DNA of 64,000 nt from Phanerodontia chrysosporium (Eukaryota > Basidiomycota > Agaricomycetes > Polyporales > Phanerochaetaceae), in contig MJGA01000003.1 in assembly GCA_001910725.1 (NCBI GenBank), positions 1,798,001 to 1,862,000 of the forward strand. The letters run 5' to 3'. Below, piece by piece: positions 11,515 through 24,270 of this stretch (positions within the stretch are counted from its first letter, which is position 1; every line of letters begins with the position of its first letter). The position numbers and the translations under genes are program-made. The notes under the pieces are model-generated. The model had not been told where the DNA came from and did no database searches. It saw only the letters and a program-made list of their open reading frames with translations.

Positions 11515-13309
11515 TCAGAATTCTTGGTAAGGAGGGAGATCGGCATCATCCTCGCCAGGAGGCTTCTGACCGGCATGGGGGTCATCTCCACGAAGGAGTC
11601 TCTCACGTTCCTCCCGTTCGAGTCGCTTCTTCTCGTCCTCAGCGCTCTCAAAACCTGCCGATCCAGACGGTGGTCCGCTGGTGGCTTCGCCACGCAGCAG
11701 TCTCTCCCGCTCTTCCCTCTCAAGCCGCTTCTTCTCTTCCTCTGCGGATGGGAAACGTGGAGGCGGAAGAGAAGCAATGGGGCTGGTAGCGGGCGGAGAC
11801 GCTCTCTTGTTCAACAGAGATCCGCTCGACGGGCCAGGTCCCTCTGGGCCTGCGACTTTGGGAACACCTGTCTCAGCGACCGTTGGTGTTACCGAAGGCA
11901 CCTTGGTGGACGGGTCGGAAGGGTCAGGGGCTACAACAGGAGAAGTGGTCGCTGCCGGAATGGGGATAGGAGCCGGAGCTTGGTTAAGGTTTGCAGGGTT
12001 CAATGGAGGCGACACCGTGCCTGGATGCGGCGCGGACGCTGGGGAACGGGCTGGACTGGGAGGTCCCTGAACAGCTGAACTCAATGGAGATGTCGCGAGT
12101 CCAGAGGAGTAGGTGAGAGTGGGAGAAGGAGGGAGTGCGGTATGACTGGAGGGTGCAGGTGGAGGAGCAGTAGCGGTAGTTGGCGGGGGCGACACAGCCT
12201 GGATATTGGAAGACGCTGTATCTTCTGAGCCAATGCGAGATAGTTCTTGAGCATGGGTTACGCCAAAGGAGCGTGTGTGCTTCAGATCCGCGGAGGTAGG
12301 ATTTGCAACGATGAGGGCGATGTTTCCCGGAGTGTAACCGTCCAACGCGTTCTGTAACGATGCTCGTACCGAGGCAGTCGCGTTCGTCCCTTGGTATGGT
12401 TTTGCAGGGGAAGGTGGGATTGAGGGTAGCGCAGGAAGAACAGCCAGCGCTGCTTGTGCGACCATCGACAGCTTCTCGGCGTACTAGATGTCTGAGTGAG
12501 TAAACATTTCATCGCATCGAGTTCATAGATTCGTACCTCTCTGATCGCCTCCCATTTCTCCCTCTCTGTGTCCTGTACGGCCTTGCGCTTCAGGATCTCG
12601 ATATCACGTTCCATGACTGCATCTTCCTCCTCGTTCTTCTGGAGTTGCACCCTGAGCTCGGCGAGCCTCTGCTGCTGATCCTTGCGCTGGTCGTGCTCCA
12701 TCCTGGCGATTTGATTCTGCATCCCGATCCGGATATTGCGGCGAGGGGCAAGTGCATTCTCAGCATCGCGCAGGTGCTTGAACGTGACGCGCGAGGCGTC
12801 CACCCTGTTGGCCAGTTGTCCAGCAAGCGAGCCATGCACGTAGCTGAGCCAGGCGAGACGATCAGTCACTAACGAGGCCAGCGTGAGTAAGATACGCCAA
12901 GTGCACACAGAAGTCACACGCACCGTCTTTGAGGTCATCTGCTTCTGTCTGGCCCCATAGATACAGTTCCTTGCTGTAAGCATGAGTGTCCCGCGACACG
13001 TTATCGTAGTCGATCGCCACGCCCTTGGCGGTGGTGATTATCTTCTGCACTGGGGTTGTCGAGCTCCTGAAAACGACGTTAAGATGGATAAGGAGACAGC
13101 TGCTCAGGTCGAACTTACGAGTATTGCTGTTGTAGCGTGCGCAACTGATGGTGGATACCTTCCAGGCCATGCGACTTCATGAATCCGCTGAATCCACCTG
13201 AGCCAGACTGGCCAGCTTGGGAGGACTCTCCTGTCTCGGTTCGACCGAGGCCGGTCGAACTGACTGCAGATTGTGCTTTGTCTTTGAGTGATGAGAAAAA
13301 ACCAGACAT
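11515..13309 (-). CDS. PIL1: Eisosome core protein PIL1/LSP1 (BAR domain) with long tail
   Basis: A BAR-domain scaffold of eisosomes, the furrow-like plasma-membrane domains of fungi. Exons 13309-13119, 13066-12924, 12868-12537 and 12483-11515 encode 544 aa (yeast Pil1 has 339). The N-terminus MSGFFSSLKDKAQSAVSS and SHGLEGIHHQLRTLQQQYS are diagnostic; the BAR core runs through EELYLWGQ-type, VTDRLAWLSYVHGSLA and a Lys/Glu/Arg coiled coil to about residue 225. The remaining ~300 residues are Pro/Ser/Thr-rich and end with two copies of an EKKRLEREERERLLRG module and ADLPPYQEF. A TATA box lies 54 bp upstream of the start. Confidence 0.93.
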
Positions 13310-13362
13310 ATTGTCGGGGTATGAGGAAGGTGCGGAAAGTAGGGTTCGGTTGTGAGGAAGGG

Positions 13363-13370
13363 CTTATATA
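13363..13370 (-). promoter_or_regulatory. TATA box of PIL1
   Basis: The minus strand reads TATATAAG 54-61 bp before the PIL1 ATG at 13309, a usual distance for a fungal TATA element with a short leader. Inferred from position and sequence only. Confidence 0.5.
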
Positions 13371-13605
13371 TGCAGCAGCGCACTGCGGAGGCGCGACGAT
13401 TGGCACTACGTCATTGCGATCATCAAGGTCATTACCAGGAGTAAGCTACTACTTACTTACAGTCATAACAATACGACTAACAACAGTACTCCATACAGAG
13501 TAGATCGGCCCTCGAAAGTTTGGAATGCAATGTAAGAAAACACCGGAATACAAGCATGGTGGATAGAGCTATGAGGAAAGGGTGCATCGCTGACGCATAC
13601 CCGTT

Positions 13606-14705
13606 TCATACTACAATCTTCTTTGCCTGCTTGCCCTTCTTCTCCGAATCCTTGTGCGACAAGAACTCGACCTCAGTCGCGAGAGGACCAGCCAACTTCT
13701 GTCCTTCGCTGTAGCCCAGAACACTTGTCTTGAAGTGTCGGCCGATAGCCTCGATCCGCTCGCGGAGCTTCTCGTCCTCTGGACTGCCTGTACCAGCAGG
13801 CGCAGCACGCGTCCAGATAGACAGACGGTAGAACTGGGGACGCGTCGAGACGATAACACCTGTCACCAACGACTGTGGTGGCTGATCAGAGTCTCCGTCC
13901 AAAAGCGGATCGCACGTCTCGCCGATCGCTGCCAGCATCTATAGCGGTGATATGAGCAGCACGTTCAGGCCATGCGGACAGGTAGCTTACCGTGTAGAGC
14001 CACATCTTGTCGATGTTTCCCCGGTTCTTGTCCTTGGGCAGCTGGATACTCCACTTGCCACCGTTTTTGTTCGCCTCGTCCTCCCATGCGGGAATGATTC
14101 CCTCCTACATGGGCAAGGTCGGCTGTAAGTAAAGAACCGCGTCCGGAAGTGTGAAACAAACCTTGAATAAATAGTAATTCGCCTTCTGCGGCAGTTGCGA
14201 GGGCGGTACAATGTTGTTGTACAACCTGTAACCACGTGAGTATTGAAACACGACAATCGAGAACAGCCCAGACATACCCCCAGAACTCCTCTACGCTATC
14301 GAAGCTGATGACCCGTTTGATATCTTCCATCCATCCCTGCGCTGCGAGCCCTCCGGGGGTTTGCGGCAGCGGTGTTTGAGGGAAGGAGGACATCGGGTCT
14401 GAGGGAGATTACGGCCCTTGGTCGCGGGGGAATCGAACCAGAGCGTCCAGGGAGAGTAGAGCGGGTGCTGGATGTGCAGCAAAAACGTGAGTCAGCTTCA
14501 GAGTCGAAAGCGAGCGACGTTGCACAAGACGCACCTTGACGTTGAAGTTCTTCGGGTCGTTAAAAACAGTGCGGATGTTCTCCGCCTGCTGCTGCATATC
14601 CACCTCCTGCACCTCGCCGTCCTCGGGCGTTGCGGCGCCATTAGCGGCGTTCTTCACCTCCTCCTCGGCGAGAGCGGCATTCAGAGCAGCCTTGGAAGCC
14701 TGCAT
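13606..14705 (-). CDS. Translation initiation factor eIF4E, with one apparent frame break
   Basis: The mRNA cap-binding protein. Exons 14705-14535, 14467-14278, 14225-14162, 14104-13991 and 13938-13606 give 290 aa if one base is added. Key features: HPLYSPWTLWFDSP, with the first cap-stacking Trp region; WMEDIKRVISFDSVEEFWGLYNN; IIPAWEDEANKNGGKW, holding the second cap-binding Trp-Glu pair; and a conserved C-terminal half through SIWTRAAP. The long Ala/Glu N-terminus and the NLPQTP...FPQTPLPQTPGG insert are usual in Agaricomycetes. The GGG at 14395-14397 (CCC in coding sense) leaves QT and MSSFPQT out of frame; a fourth base restores the repeated QTP pattern. An alternative 41-nt intron would cut the insert out but looks less likely. 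Confidence 0.9.
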
Positions 14706-15664
14706 GGCGGCCCTGGAAGAGTCGAAGCAGATGCCATGGTTGTCGTGTTGGTCGAGGATGTATGTACGTCGACAGCGGTATGCAACGGAGCAAGGGACTT
14801 GCTGTGTCTGTTTCGCTATCGATCAAATTGGCAAGGAAAGTCGCGCGAGTCTCGAGTGGAGGCAGAAGTTGCAATTAGGGCTGCGGCTGTACCCGTTGGA
14901 GAGCAGAGAGGGGCGATTGGTATAATAGATGTGCAGAGTGCTGATTGCGAGTCGTGGGTATGAGGAGAAAGTCTCTCACAAGTGTCTTTGGAGGGGTCTG
15001 TCGTCGTCCGTACAGAATATATTCCGTCCTGGAATTTTCTCAACCGAGCAGGTGGGGCTTGCCGAAGCGGCAACTTCCCCTGATAACCACGTGCTTGATG
15101 ACGTGAGACGCATGTTCCCCTTGTTCGTCCTTCGACTCACACTAGCAACAAGCATATGCTGCAGGAAAGGACAATGCGAACGCACATACGGCGCCATATA
15201 CATTGTCTCAGAATTTTTTTCGCATTTTCCGACATGAGATCTGACCATGCGCGGTGACCGGCAGCGGACCTTTGTCGGTAAGCTACTCGTAGACAGATGT
15301 GGTAGATGAATTGCTCGGCAGGCCATTCAAAGTCTATGAGCCCTATGTTAGCCCGTATCAGTGACGAGATGGTAGATGTGTCGATGAATGCTTGCTGCAA
15401 ACGCTTCGGCAGCCTTGGGCGCCTTGACTTCATTCTTGCTTTCCTTTCGCGGATGCCAAACGATCGATCGCAGACTGGATCTGCGCGGGCCATTACAGAG
15501 GCGCCCGTTTTCCTTCAGCACCTCACCGCAGCCTCGCGGATCGTCCGCACCGGAATACCACGCCTTTCGCTTTGAAATCACCCTCAGGCCTGAGCTAAAC
15601 ACATCATCTATTGCGGGGCGCTACACTACTCTGCGACGGAGACAACATCTAGGCTTCTGACACC
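14706..15664. other. Spacer between eIF4E and RIO2, possible small unresolved gene
   Basis: Holds the divergent promoters of eIF4E (minus) and RIO2 (plus). The minus strand at 15602-15240 has open segments (one starting MARADPVCDRSF, one MFSSGLRVISKRKA) and an intron-like end gggctaacat...catag near 15345, so a short two-exon gene may exist. The exons could not be joined into a protein I recognise, so no CDS is called. Confidence 0.3.
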
Positions 15665-17671
<2,007 letters not shown>

Positions 17672-19719
17672 GGACGGCGTTGGTGTGTGTGTTCCGTTGC
17701 TGTACCCGCGCGCCTTCCGTTTGGGTTTGCGCACGTAATACAGGATCTCATCTACATCCCGAAGATGGCTGAGTGGATCTCGCCATATGAATTGCAGCGA
17801 AATCGCCTCGCGGGTCCACGATGCGCACAGATCGCGTACTGTAGCCATTTCTATTCACGAAGTGGCGTCGTGCTACGGCTCGATCGCAGGCTTGGAGATG
17901 CGTCTACCGTTCGTGGCCGAGTCGCCCGTGCGGTGTCGCGGTGCTCGCGATCTCGTGCCGGTGGCGTTGGGCGAAGGCGTGCTAGCGTCGCCTCTCGGTC
18001 TGGCATGGGCCCCAGGCCATCCTGGTTCAGGACAAGTACGTACAGCGACCGCCGTGCTGACAGATTGCAGCGCGCTTCTGTGCGCTGGCATACATGTGCG
18101 TGGCAGGCGACCGCGCTCCCACGCATCACCGCTGACGTCGCCGACCGCGTTCGTCGAGGGCCGCCAAGGCCGTGCGACGGTGCTAAACCATGCAGGGTGC
18201 GGGGGCTGTGAGCAGCGCACCGCGGCAGACTCGGCGTGACACGGGCGGCAGGCGGCGGAGGACATGGACAGAGACGGGCCCGGCACGGCCAGGGTGCTGG
18301 CCAATCCAGCGGGGGTGCGGACCACGCACCGATTAATTGCGCGTGTCGAGGGAAGCCCGTCGCGCCCTCACCGTCGGGAGAACCCACGCCATTCAGTCGC
18401 CCTCGCGGGCTCGTGGTGCGACTTTGCCCCTGGGGAGCGAGGGCACCGACCCCTCCGAGATCGCCGACGCTTGCTTGTCCCCGCCTCAGCCGTCGGCAGA
18501 GGGATAGCACCCGCGCTCCGCCTGCTGGCCACGACGTGTCCTGGAAACCAGGGCGGCGCGACCTAGCATTGATTTCGAAAGTGAACAGGGCCAGTCGCGC
18601 GCGGCGAGGTGGCGTGCTCGCCCGGCGGCACGTGAAGAGGTACGACGGTGTCACGGCACTTGGACAATATTCCGGCACTACTGCCGAGGCACATCGCTTC
18701 CTGACTGGATGCGCCGCAGATTGGACCCCAAAGGTCCTGCTAGATCAGAAAACTCCCTGCTTCGGGAGACTGCCCCTCTGGCGTCGTGGCGCCTTCTGCG
18801 GATCCTCCTTCCAATAAGGCAGGTGTTCCCATTCCTGCCTGCACCTTATCCCCCGGGACCGCAAGCTCGCTCTGCTCTGTCCACGCCGTTGCCCTCTAGC
18901 CTGGCACGCGTCGCTGCTAGCAACGAGCACACACGCTTCGAGACACGAGGTGCAGGCTGGTCTTCCCGTTCCTGAGCTACGAGCTGCGACCTGCTTGAGC
19001 AGCTGGCAGAACGGGCACAGCCGCCCACTGGCAGTCTTGCTCGGCTGTCGGGTGCGATTTGCAAGACAGCAGCGAGCATTCCACCCGCAGCCAAATTCCG
19101 GCGCTGGGCACAGATCGTTTTTCTGCACCTGCGATCGAGGGTCCCCCACTCGATCGTTCGTGAGCGGCAGCCAAGGCGCGAATGGCGGTTGAGCACATGC
19201 ACCGGTCTCGTTCATGCGGCGCATGTACGAACCGACTCGGCGGCACTCGATGCCAACGCAAAATGCTGTCACCATGTCCAAACGTACATACATACATGAT
19301 CACACGGCTCTCGTCGGCACACTGTTGAGCATGCGCTCAACCATGCAGGCAATACAGTCAGCTAATCTCTTTACGGATACGAGTACACTTCACTACATAC
19401 AACAGTGTCGCAGGGCACCGCCGAGCAACGCGGCACGAATGAACGGGCATCTGGGGTTGGGTGTCCGGAAAGAGAGACTTTTGAGGGTCACAGAGCACCG
19501 ACAGAGAGGTCACGAGTGGGCTTAGCTTATTTTTCACTGTCCATGCCACACGATCTCTTGATGGCTGAACGCACAGACACCTGCAGCCTCCCGGAGCATG
19601 GAGTTATTATCCGCGGTAGAAAATACAGAAAGCAGAAACGTATAGTTAAAGTCTAGCCGATGGCGTGAGTCTCCTGCACGATCACGCAATGTGGCTGAAG
19701 CACGCACCCATGTAGCCCT
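17672..19719. other. Two-kilobase GC-rich region without a convincing gene
   Basis: Between the RIO2 stop and the SPF30 stop. Several long open frames occur on both strands, but they are Arg/Ala/Pro-rich, lack family motifs and overlap each other, as expected from GC-rich noncoding DNA. No tRNA, repeat array or transposase signature was seen. Long UTRs or a noncoding RNA are possible and cannot be judged here. Confidence 0.4.
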
Positions 19720-20519
19720 TCAAGCGTCGGGATCTAGCTTCGGGTCGAACTTGTGTTTGCCTGGCATCTTGACCTCCGTCATGCCTTTGCCACTGCCCGT
19801 GACGCCGACTGCAAAGCGACGAGTCAGCCACCGGCACACAAGACGCCACACGGGCCCGGAGACGCACCTCTGCCGAGCGGGTTCTCCGGGGTCTTGAAGA
19901 TGCTCGTGCCCGCCACACCGGCGATGTGTATGCCCTTCTTCTCGCTCTTCTTCGCAAACTTTTGCCACGTCTGCTGTTTCTCGCTCTGCTCCTTGGCCTT
20001 CTGCGCCTTGGCCTCGAGCTTCTTCTCGTTCTTCTTCTTCTTGCGCTCGCGCTCCTCCTCCTCCGCCTTCGTCAGCTTCCGCTTCGCGCCCGCCGCCGGC
20101 GCGGGCGCGACGTACCCCGGCGGGAGCGGCTTGATCTGCGCCGCGTTCACGAGCTCCGTCGTGTTGTAGCCCTTGAACACGACGCTGTACTGCCGGTTCT
20201 CCGTCGACCCGCCCACCGAGGCCACCCGCGCCGGGTACCACTGCCCGTCGCCCGAGTACTTTGCGAGGCAGTCGTCCCCCGCGACGAACGCCTTCCCCTG
20301 CGCCGCTGCTGCCGCCGCCGCCTGCGTCTTGCGTGAGCCCTCTGCCTTGGACGACGATGCGGCGGCCTCGTGCTGTGCTATCGCGGCCTTCGTGAGCTCG
20401 ATGAGTTCCTGCAGCTCGGACTTGAGCGACGCAAGCTCGGTGTTCGACGGATCGGCTTGCAGGGCCAGCTCGACCTGATCGAGCTGCACTTGATAGGTCT
20501 CCAGATCTGCCTTGTCCAT
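19720..20519 (-). CDS. SPF30/SMNDC1-type splicing factor with Tudor domain
   Basis: A spliceosome assembly factor related to SMN. Exons 20519-19868 and 19808-19720 encode 246 aa. Order: N-terminal helix MDKADLETYQVQLDQVELAL; Ala-rich linker; Tudor domain (FVAGDDCLAKYSGDGQWYPA, YSVVFKGYNTTELV); a Lys/Glu coiled segment; and the conserved tail IFKTPENPLGRVGVTGSGKG followed by MTEVKMPGKHKFDP. The tail and the Tudor domain together match SMNDC1. An in-frame ATG at 20624 would add 35 hydrophobic residues not found in the family, so the inner ATG was chosen. Confidence 0.9.
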
Positions 20520-20836
20520 GATGTATGCGTTCGGTGCGGAGGTGAGGCGAAGAACTAGCAGAGCAGAGACGAGAGAGATGCTGTAAAGCAAGGCACGAGG
20601 CGCCAGGATGCGGACATAACCCAAGTACTTACCGTGAGAACTTGTTCCTGCTTCGGATCAACATAGACCCTCGTGGTGGCGTTGCCTCGCTCTCGACTTT
20701 GCTCCACACACGACCGCCACATCTGCTCAAGTCGTTGCGTACATAACGGGATAAGACTGCTATTACACAAAGTATAACAATACTGCGAGTCCGCTTGCCA
20801 AATCAGGTGTCGCACAACCTCTCGATCCACCGCGCT
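20520..20836. other. Spacer between SPF30 and the minus-strand paralogue
   Basis: This 317 bp stretch holds the SPF30 leader and the 3' flank of the next minus-strand gene. A gtaagt donor motif near 20632 (minus strand) suggests a 5'-UTR intron. No other feature seen. Confidence 0.35.
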
Positions 20837-21835
20837 TTACGAGATGACTGACGACGAGTCGGTTGCAAAGAGGTTCGGGTACACGTAGGACGCCGTTGCG
20901 ACGGAGTGGCGTCGAACCTGCATGGCTGCACTGTCCCCGCCCTCATCTTCCGGGCCTTCGTCCTTCAGTAGGCCATCCCGATACAGCGTCTGGGTCTGAC
21001 CGATGTATTGGTCAGCGTGAGAGCAAGAGAGAGAACGCGGTACGTACAGCCCGTTCGAGCTCCATGAGCTTCGTTTTCATGTCGCACGCGTCCTTGTGCA
21101 GGCCGGCTACCATACTCTGCGCTCGGTCGTCAGATCGAGAACAGGCCCTCTAGACGGAAAACCCACCTTGGCCGTCTTCGAGTTGAGCCCGCGATACGGC
21201 TCGAGCGACTCCATCGGGACGGGATACAGCCCGAGGCTGAGCAGCTGATTGTGCAGCTGGTCAATGTGGTACTCGAGGCTGGCCGTGTAGATGGCGCGCC
21301 GATTCGGGGCTCCGAGCGTGGCGATCTCCTCGGGCGTGAAGACGCTCTTCTCGAGCGCGTGGTTCCACATCTTGCGACGCTTCACGGACGGCGCCTCCGC
21401 CTTCTTGGCATATATGCGCGCGTACGGGTGGGCGAGTGGCGCGCGGGAGCTCGACGCGGAGCTCCAGGAGGAGTCGAGCGAGGACGAATGCGTGAGGCGT
21501 CGCGGGGCGTGCGCACCCGTCGCAGCACTGCTCGGCGAGGAGCTGGGCCCGGCGGCGGGCTGCTGGGGTGCGCTGCCGAAGCGGTAGACGGGGTCTGGGA
21601 GGAGATGGGTGTGCTGGTATGGCGCGTGCATGTTTCCCGGTGCTGCTCGTGTGAGGGGTACGGTGAAGTGGGTGACGACGCCCGGTGCGTATGGCGAGTC
21701 GGACGAACTCGGCGGGACCTCGTCCGTGACGGTGTCCGTCGGCGATGCAACGTCCGCGGTGTCCGATGGGGTGTCGGTTGAGCTCTGTGGTGATGGCGGT
21801 AGGAAGACGAGGGAGGAGTCGGTCGTGACTCGCAA
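20837..21835 (-). CDS. Uncharacterised protein, paralogue of the divergent gene at 22791
   Basis: I do not recognise this family. Exons 21835-21167, 21116-21048 and 20995-20837 encode about 298 aa. The first half is Ser/Pro/Thr-rich and probably disordered; the conserved core begins KRRKMWNHALEKSVFTPEEI and runs through SLEYHIDQLHNQLLSLG, LEPYRGLNSKTAK and a Lys/Glu helix (MVAGLHKDACDMKTKLMELE). The core aligns with the plus-strand gene starting at 22791 over about 90 residues and shares a 69-nt phase-0 exon. The reading frame stays open upstream of 21835 (…DGTAHVQRAKPRLASPELR), so a 5' exon is probably missing here. Confidence 0.65.
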
Positions 21836-22790
21836 CTCGGGCGACGCGAGGCGGGGTTTTGCGCGCTGGACATGAGCTGTGCCGTCGGGAGGGTGAGCAT
21901 GCCTGCGAGCTTGGCTGAGGGCGAGGACGCGGCTCGGACGTCATTTTGTAAGGTCGGGCGCCGTTTGGGACGACGGCATGACCGCTCGATTGGGTCCCGC
22001 GGGTCGAATGCTGGCGAGAACCTTGAAGCTAATCGCCCCACGCTGAGCAGAACGCGCGCCACGTGAAAGGCAAAGGCCGGCCTCTAGGCCACGCCCGTCT
22101 TTGACAAGAGGATCCACGTAATGACCAGCTCCCGTCAAGGTTGTCGGTTGCCATTCGCGGAGCACAGAGACACTGCGGCCAATGGGCGTGTTGCCGGCGT
22201 GCCGTGTTTTGGGCGCCGCGACGTCGCTCCGTCCGAAATAGACGAGGCACTTGCGCGTTTTGGGATGACGACGTTCGCAGGTTTGTCTGGAATTCCGCGT
22301 TGTAATCGGACAGGCCACAGGGAACCCTGTCCACCCAAAAAGTGGATATTGCCAACACCATCCGCTTTTGGGTGCCCCTCTCTGCTGCGAGTGCCGGGCA
22401 CACACCCGCGCCAGCGGCTACTAGCCTCGCTCAACGCTCGCCACCGCCCCGACGCTGCACGCCGCCACGAGCACCCGCAGGCCCTCTCTCGAACTGGGAC
22501 CGGTGTGACGAATGCAGATGGCCGCAGGAGGATGGCACGGGCAGAGGGCAGCCGGCATGGAAGGCCAATTACCTGTGGGCGCACGAGTGCGAAAACCGCG
22601 GGCCCGCACTCGCAACGGGCACACCGTCCAGATTTGGGAGGCGCATAGGACGTGCAGCATGGATCTGGGGCGCGATCGTCCACAGATCTGCACGTCCTCC
22701 ACCGGCGCCGCCCCTCCAATCACCCACAACCCAATATAAGCCCATTCCTCTCCTGCCGTCCTCGTCCTCTCCCTCCCTCGCACACTCAAC
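21836..22790. other. Shared divergent promoter region of the paralogue pair
   Basis: About 950 bp between two divergently transcribed paralogues. The proximal part (21836-21960) is probably coding for the minus-strand gene, since its frame is open. The rest has no recognised gene. A TATA-like tataag lies at 22735-22740. Confidence 0.4.
22735..22740 (+). promoter_or_regulatory. TATA-like element before the gene at 22791
   Basis: The sequence TATAAG sits 51 bp upstream of the ATG and is followed by a pyrimidine-rich leader (tcctctccctccctcg), a common fungal core-promoter layout. Inference from position only. Confidence 0.4.
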
Positions 22791-24270
22791 ATGCAGTCCC
22801 CTTTCGTTCAATATGCGCACCCCCACTATCAGGTACGCGTCGCGTTCACCCGCCTCGCATCTGCACGTCTCACCGTCGCTTTTAGTCGCCATTCGGGCAA
22901 TACGCCTCCCAGCAGGGCGAGACTTATGATGTATCGTATTTTCCACTCGCGACGTACCCATCCTTCGACGTGAATATCTTCGGCGCACCGCAGTCGCACT
23001 CGTTGCCAACGCTTGTCCTATCTTCGTATGGCAACGACAGCCAGGATTCGGAGCCTCTCGCGCCGCCGGAGGCACCGATGTACGACGGCCATCCGCCCCA
23101 CCACATGCAGCAAGCCTCAGAGCAGCATTGTGCGCCGCTCATACACGCTCCGATTCCCATTTCGGCGTACTCGACGCTGCTTCCTCACGTTCAATGCGCG
23201 CAGGAGCCATCCGTCTCTGCCAAGCCAGTGGAAGCTGGCAAGCGACAGGAAGATGTGGCGCGCTCGCACCCAGTGATCATCTCTCTCTCGCCCGCACCCG
23301 AACCATCTCAAACTTCCAACGAGACCGGAAACGATGGGCATCACCTACCGCAAGCATCCGTGGACGCCGTCAGTCCAGCACAGCTCTCATACCCTTCCTC
23401 CCCCGTTCAAGTACCGGAGCTAGCGCAGAGCTGGCTTCACCCGGCTGCCCCGCCTTTCTTAGACATACACACGCCCTTTGTCGAGGCTTCCGCATCCTCA
23501 ACGCCGTGCTCTTCCGCTGCGAGCCCCAGCCAGACCATAGCTAAGAGCAAGAACAGGCCCAAGATCCCGACCACTCTGCAGCCGGCTATGCCCGGAAAGC
23601 CGGAGAACATACGTAAGAGCTACTTTCGCTCAGTAGCAGACAATGTCGGGTTTCAACCGACCGATCCGTAAGTCGCATTGCCGTTGTGCACGGATCGCTC
23701 CTCATGCCTAGTTCTTAGCGATACAATCACGTCTCACGACAAAAAGAGGCACTATCTGGAATGCCTGGAGCAATATATTATGTGGCTCCACAACCAAATC
23801 GGTCTGTCAGGACACACGCCCCTACAGCTAGAACGTGTCGACTCCTACCAGGGTCTTGACATCAGGTCGATACGGGTAAGGGTGCAAGTGAACGTATTTA
23901 ACCCAGCAATTGACGATCCACGCATTTTAAGACACTGCTCGTGCACATGCAGACCCAAACAAGGAGACTGCATCTGCAGGTCACCGAAGAAGAACAAAAA
24001 GTTAGGTTTCACGCCTTTTTCTGGTATAGCTGTTAGCTAACAATGTTTTCTCTACAGTACTTTGATTTAGAGACACAGGCGTTGAGTCAGTCTTCGCCAG
24101 ATCCACAAGGCGTTCTCGTTGCCGACTCTGCCGCGTCTGCGTCGCCCCCGGAGCGCACACGCCGTCATTCCATAGCAAACGGAATGATACCCATGTGCGC
24201 CAGTTCGCACGTTCCTCCCCTGCCTTCCGCTATCGTCTCATCGCAGACTTTCGTCAGCGGGTCCGTCTGA
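22791..24270 (+). CDS. Uncharacterised protein, paralogue of the divergent gene at 20837
   Basis: Family not recognised. Five exons (22791-22832, 22886-23667, 23719-23875, 23932-24000, 24058-24270) encode 420 aa with every junction in frame. A 14-residue first exon (MQSPFVQYAHPHYQ) leads into a long Pro/Ser/His-rich region. The conserved core RKSYFRSVADNVGFQPTDP, then YLECLEQYIMWLHNQIG, SYQGLDIRSIR and the helix LLVHMQTQTRRLHLQVTEEE, parallels the minus-strand paralogue. The fourth exon is 69 nt in phase 0, as in that gene. The tail is Ser/Pro-rich. The HNQ motif and tryptophan-rich helix suggest a small helical binding domain; a regulatory role is only a guess. Confidence 0.7.

Noticed and set aside
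18236..18817. 193-codon plus-strand frame
   Set aside because: Arg/Pro/Gly-rich, no motif, overlapped by equal frames on the other strand; typical of GC-rich noncoding DNA.
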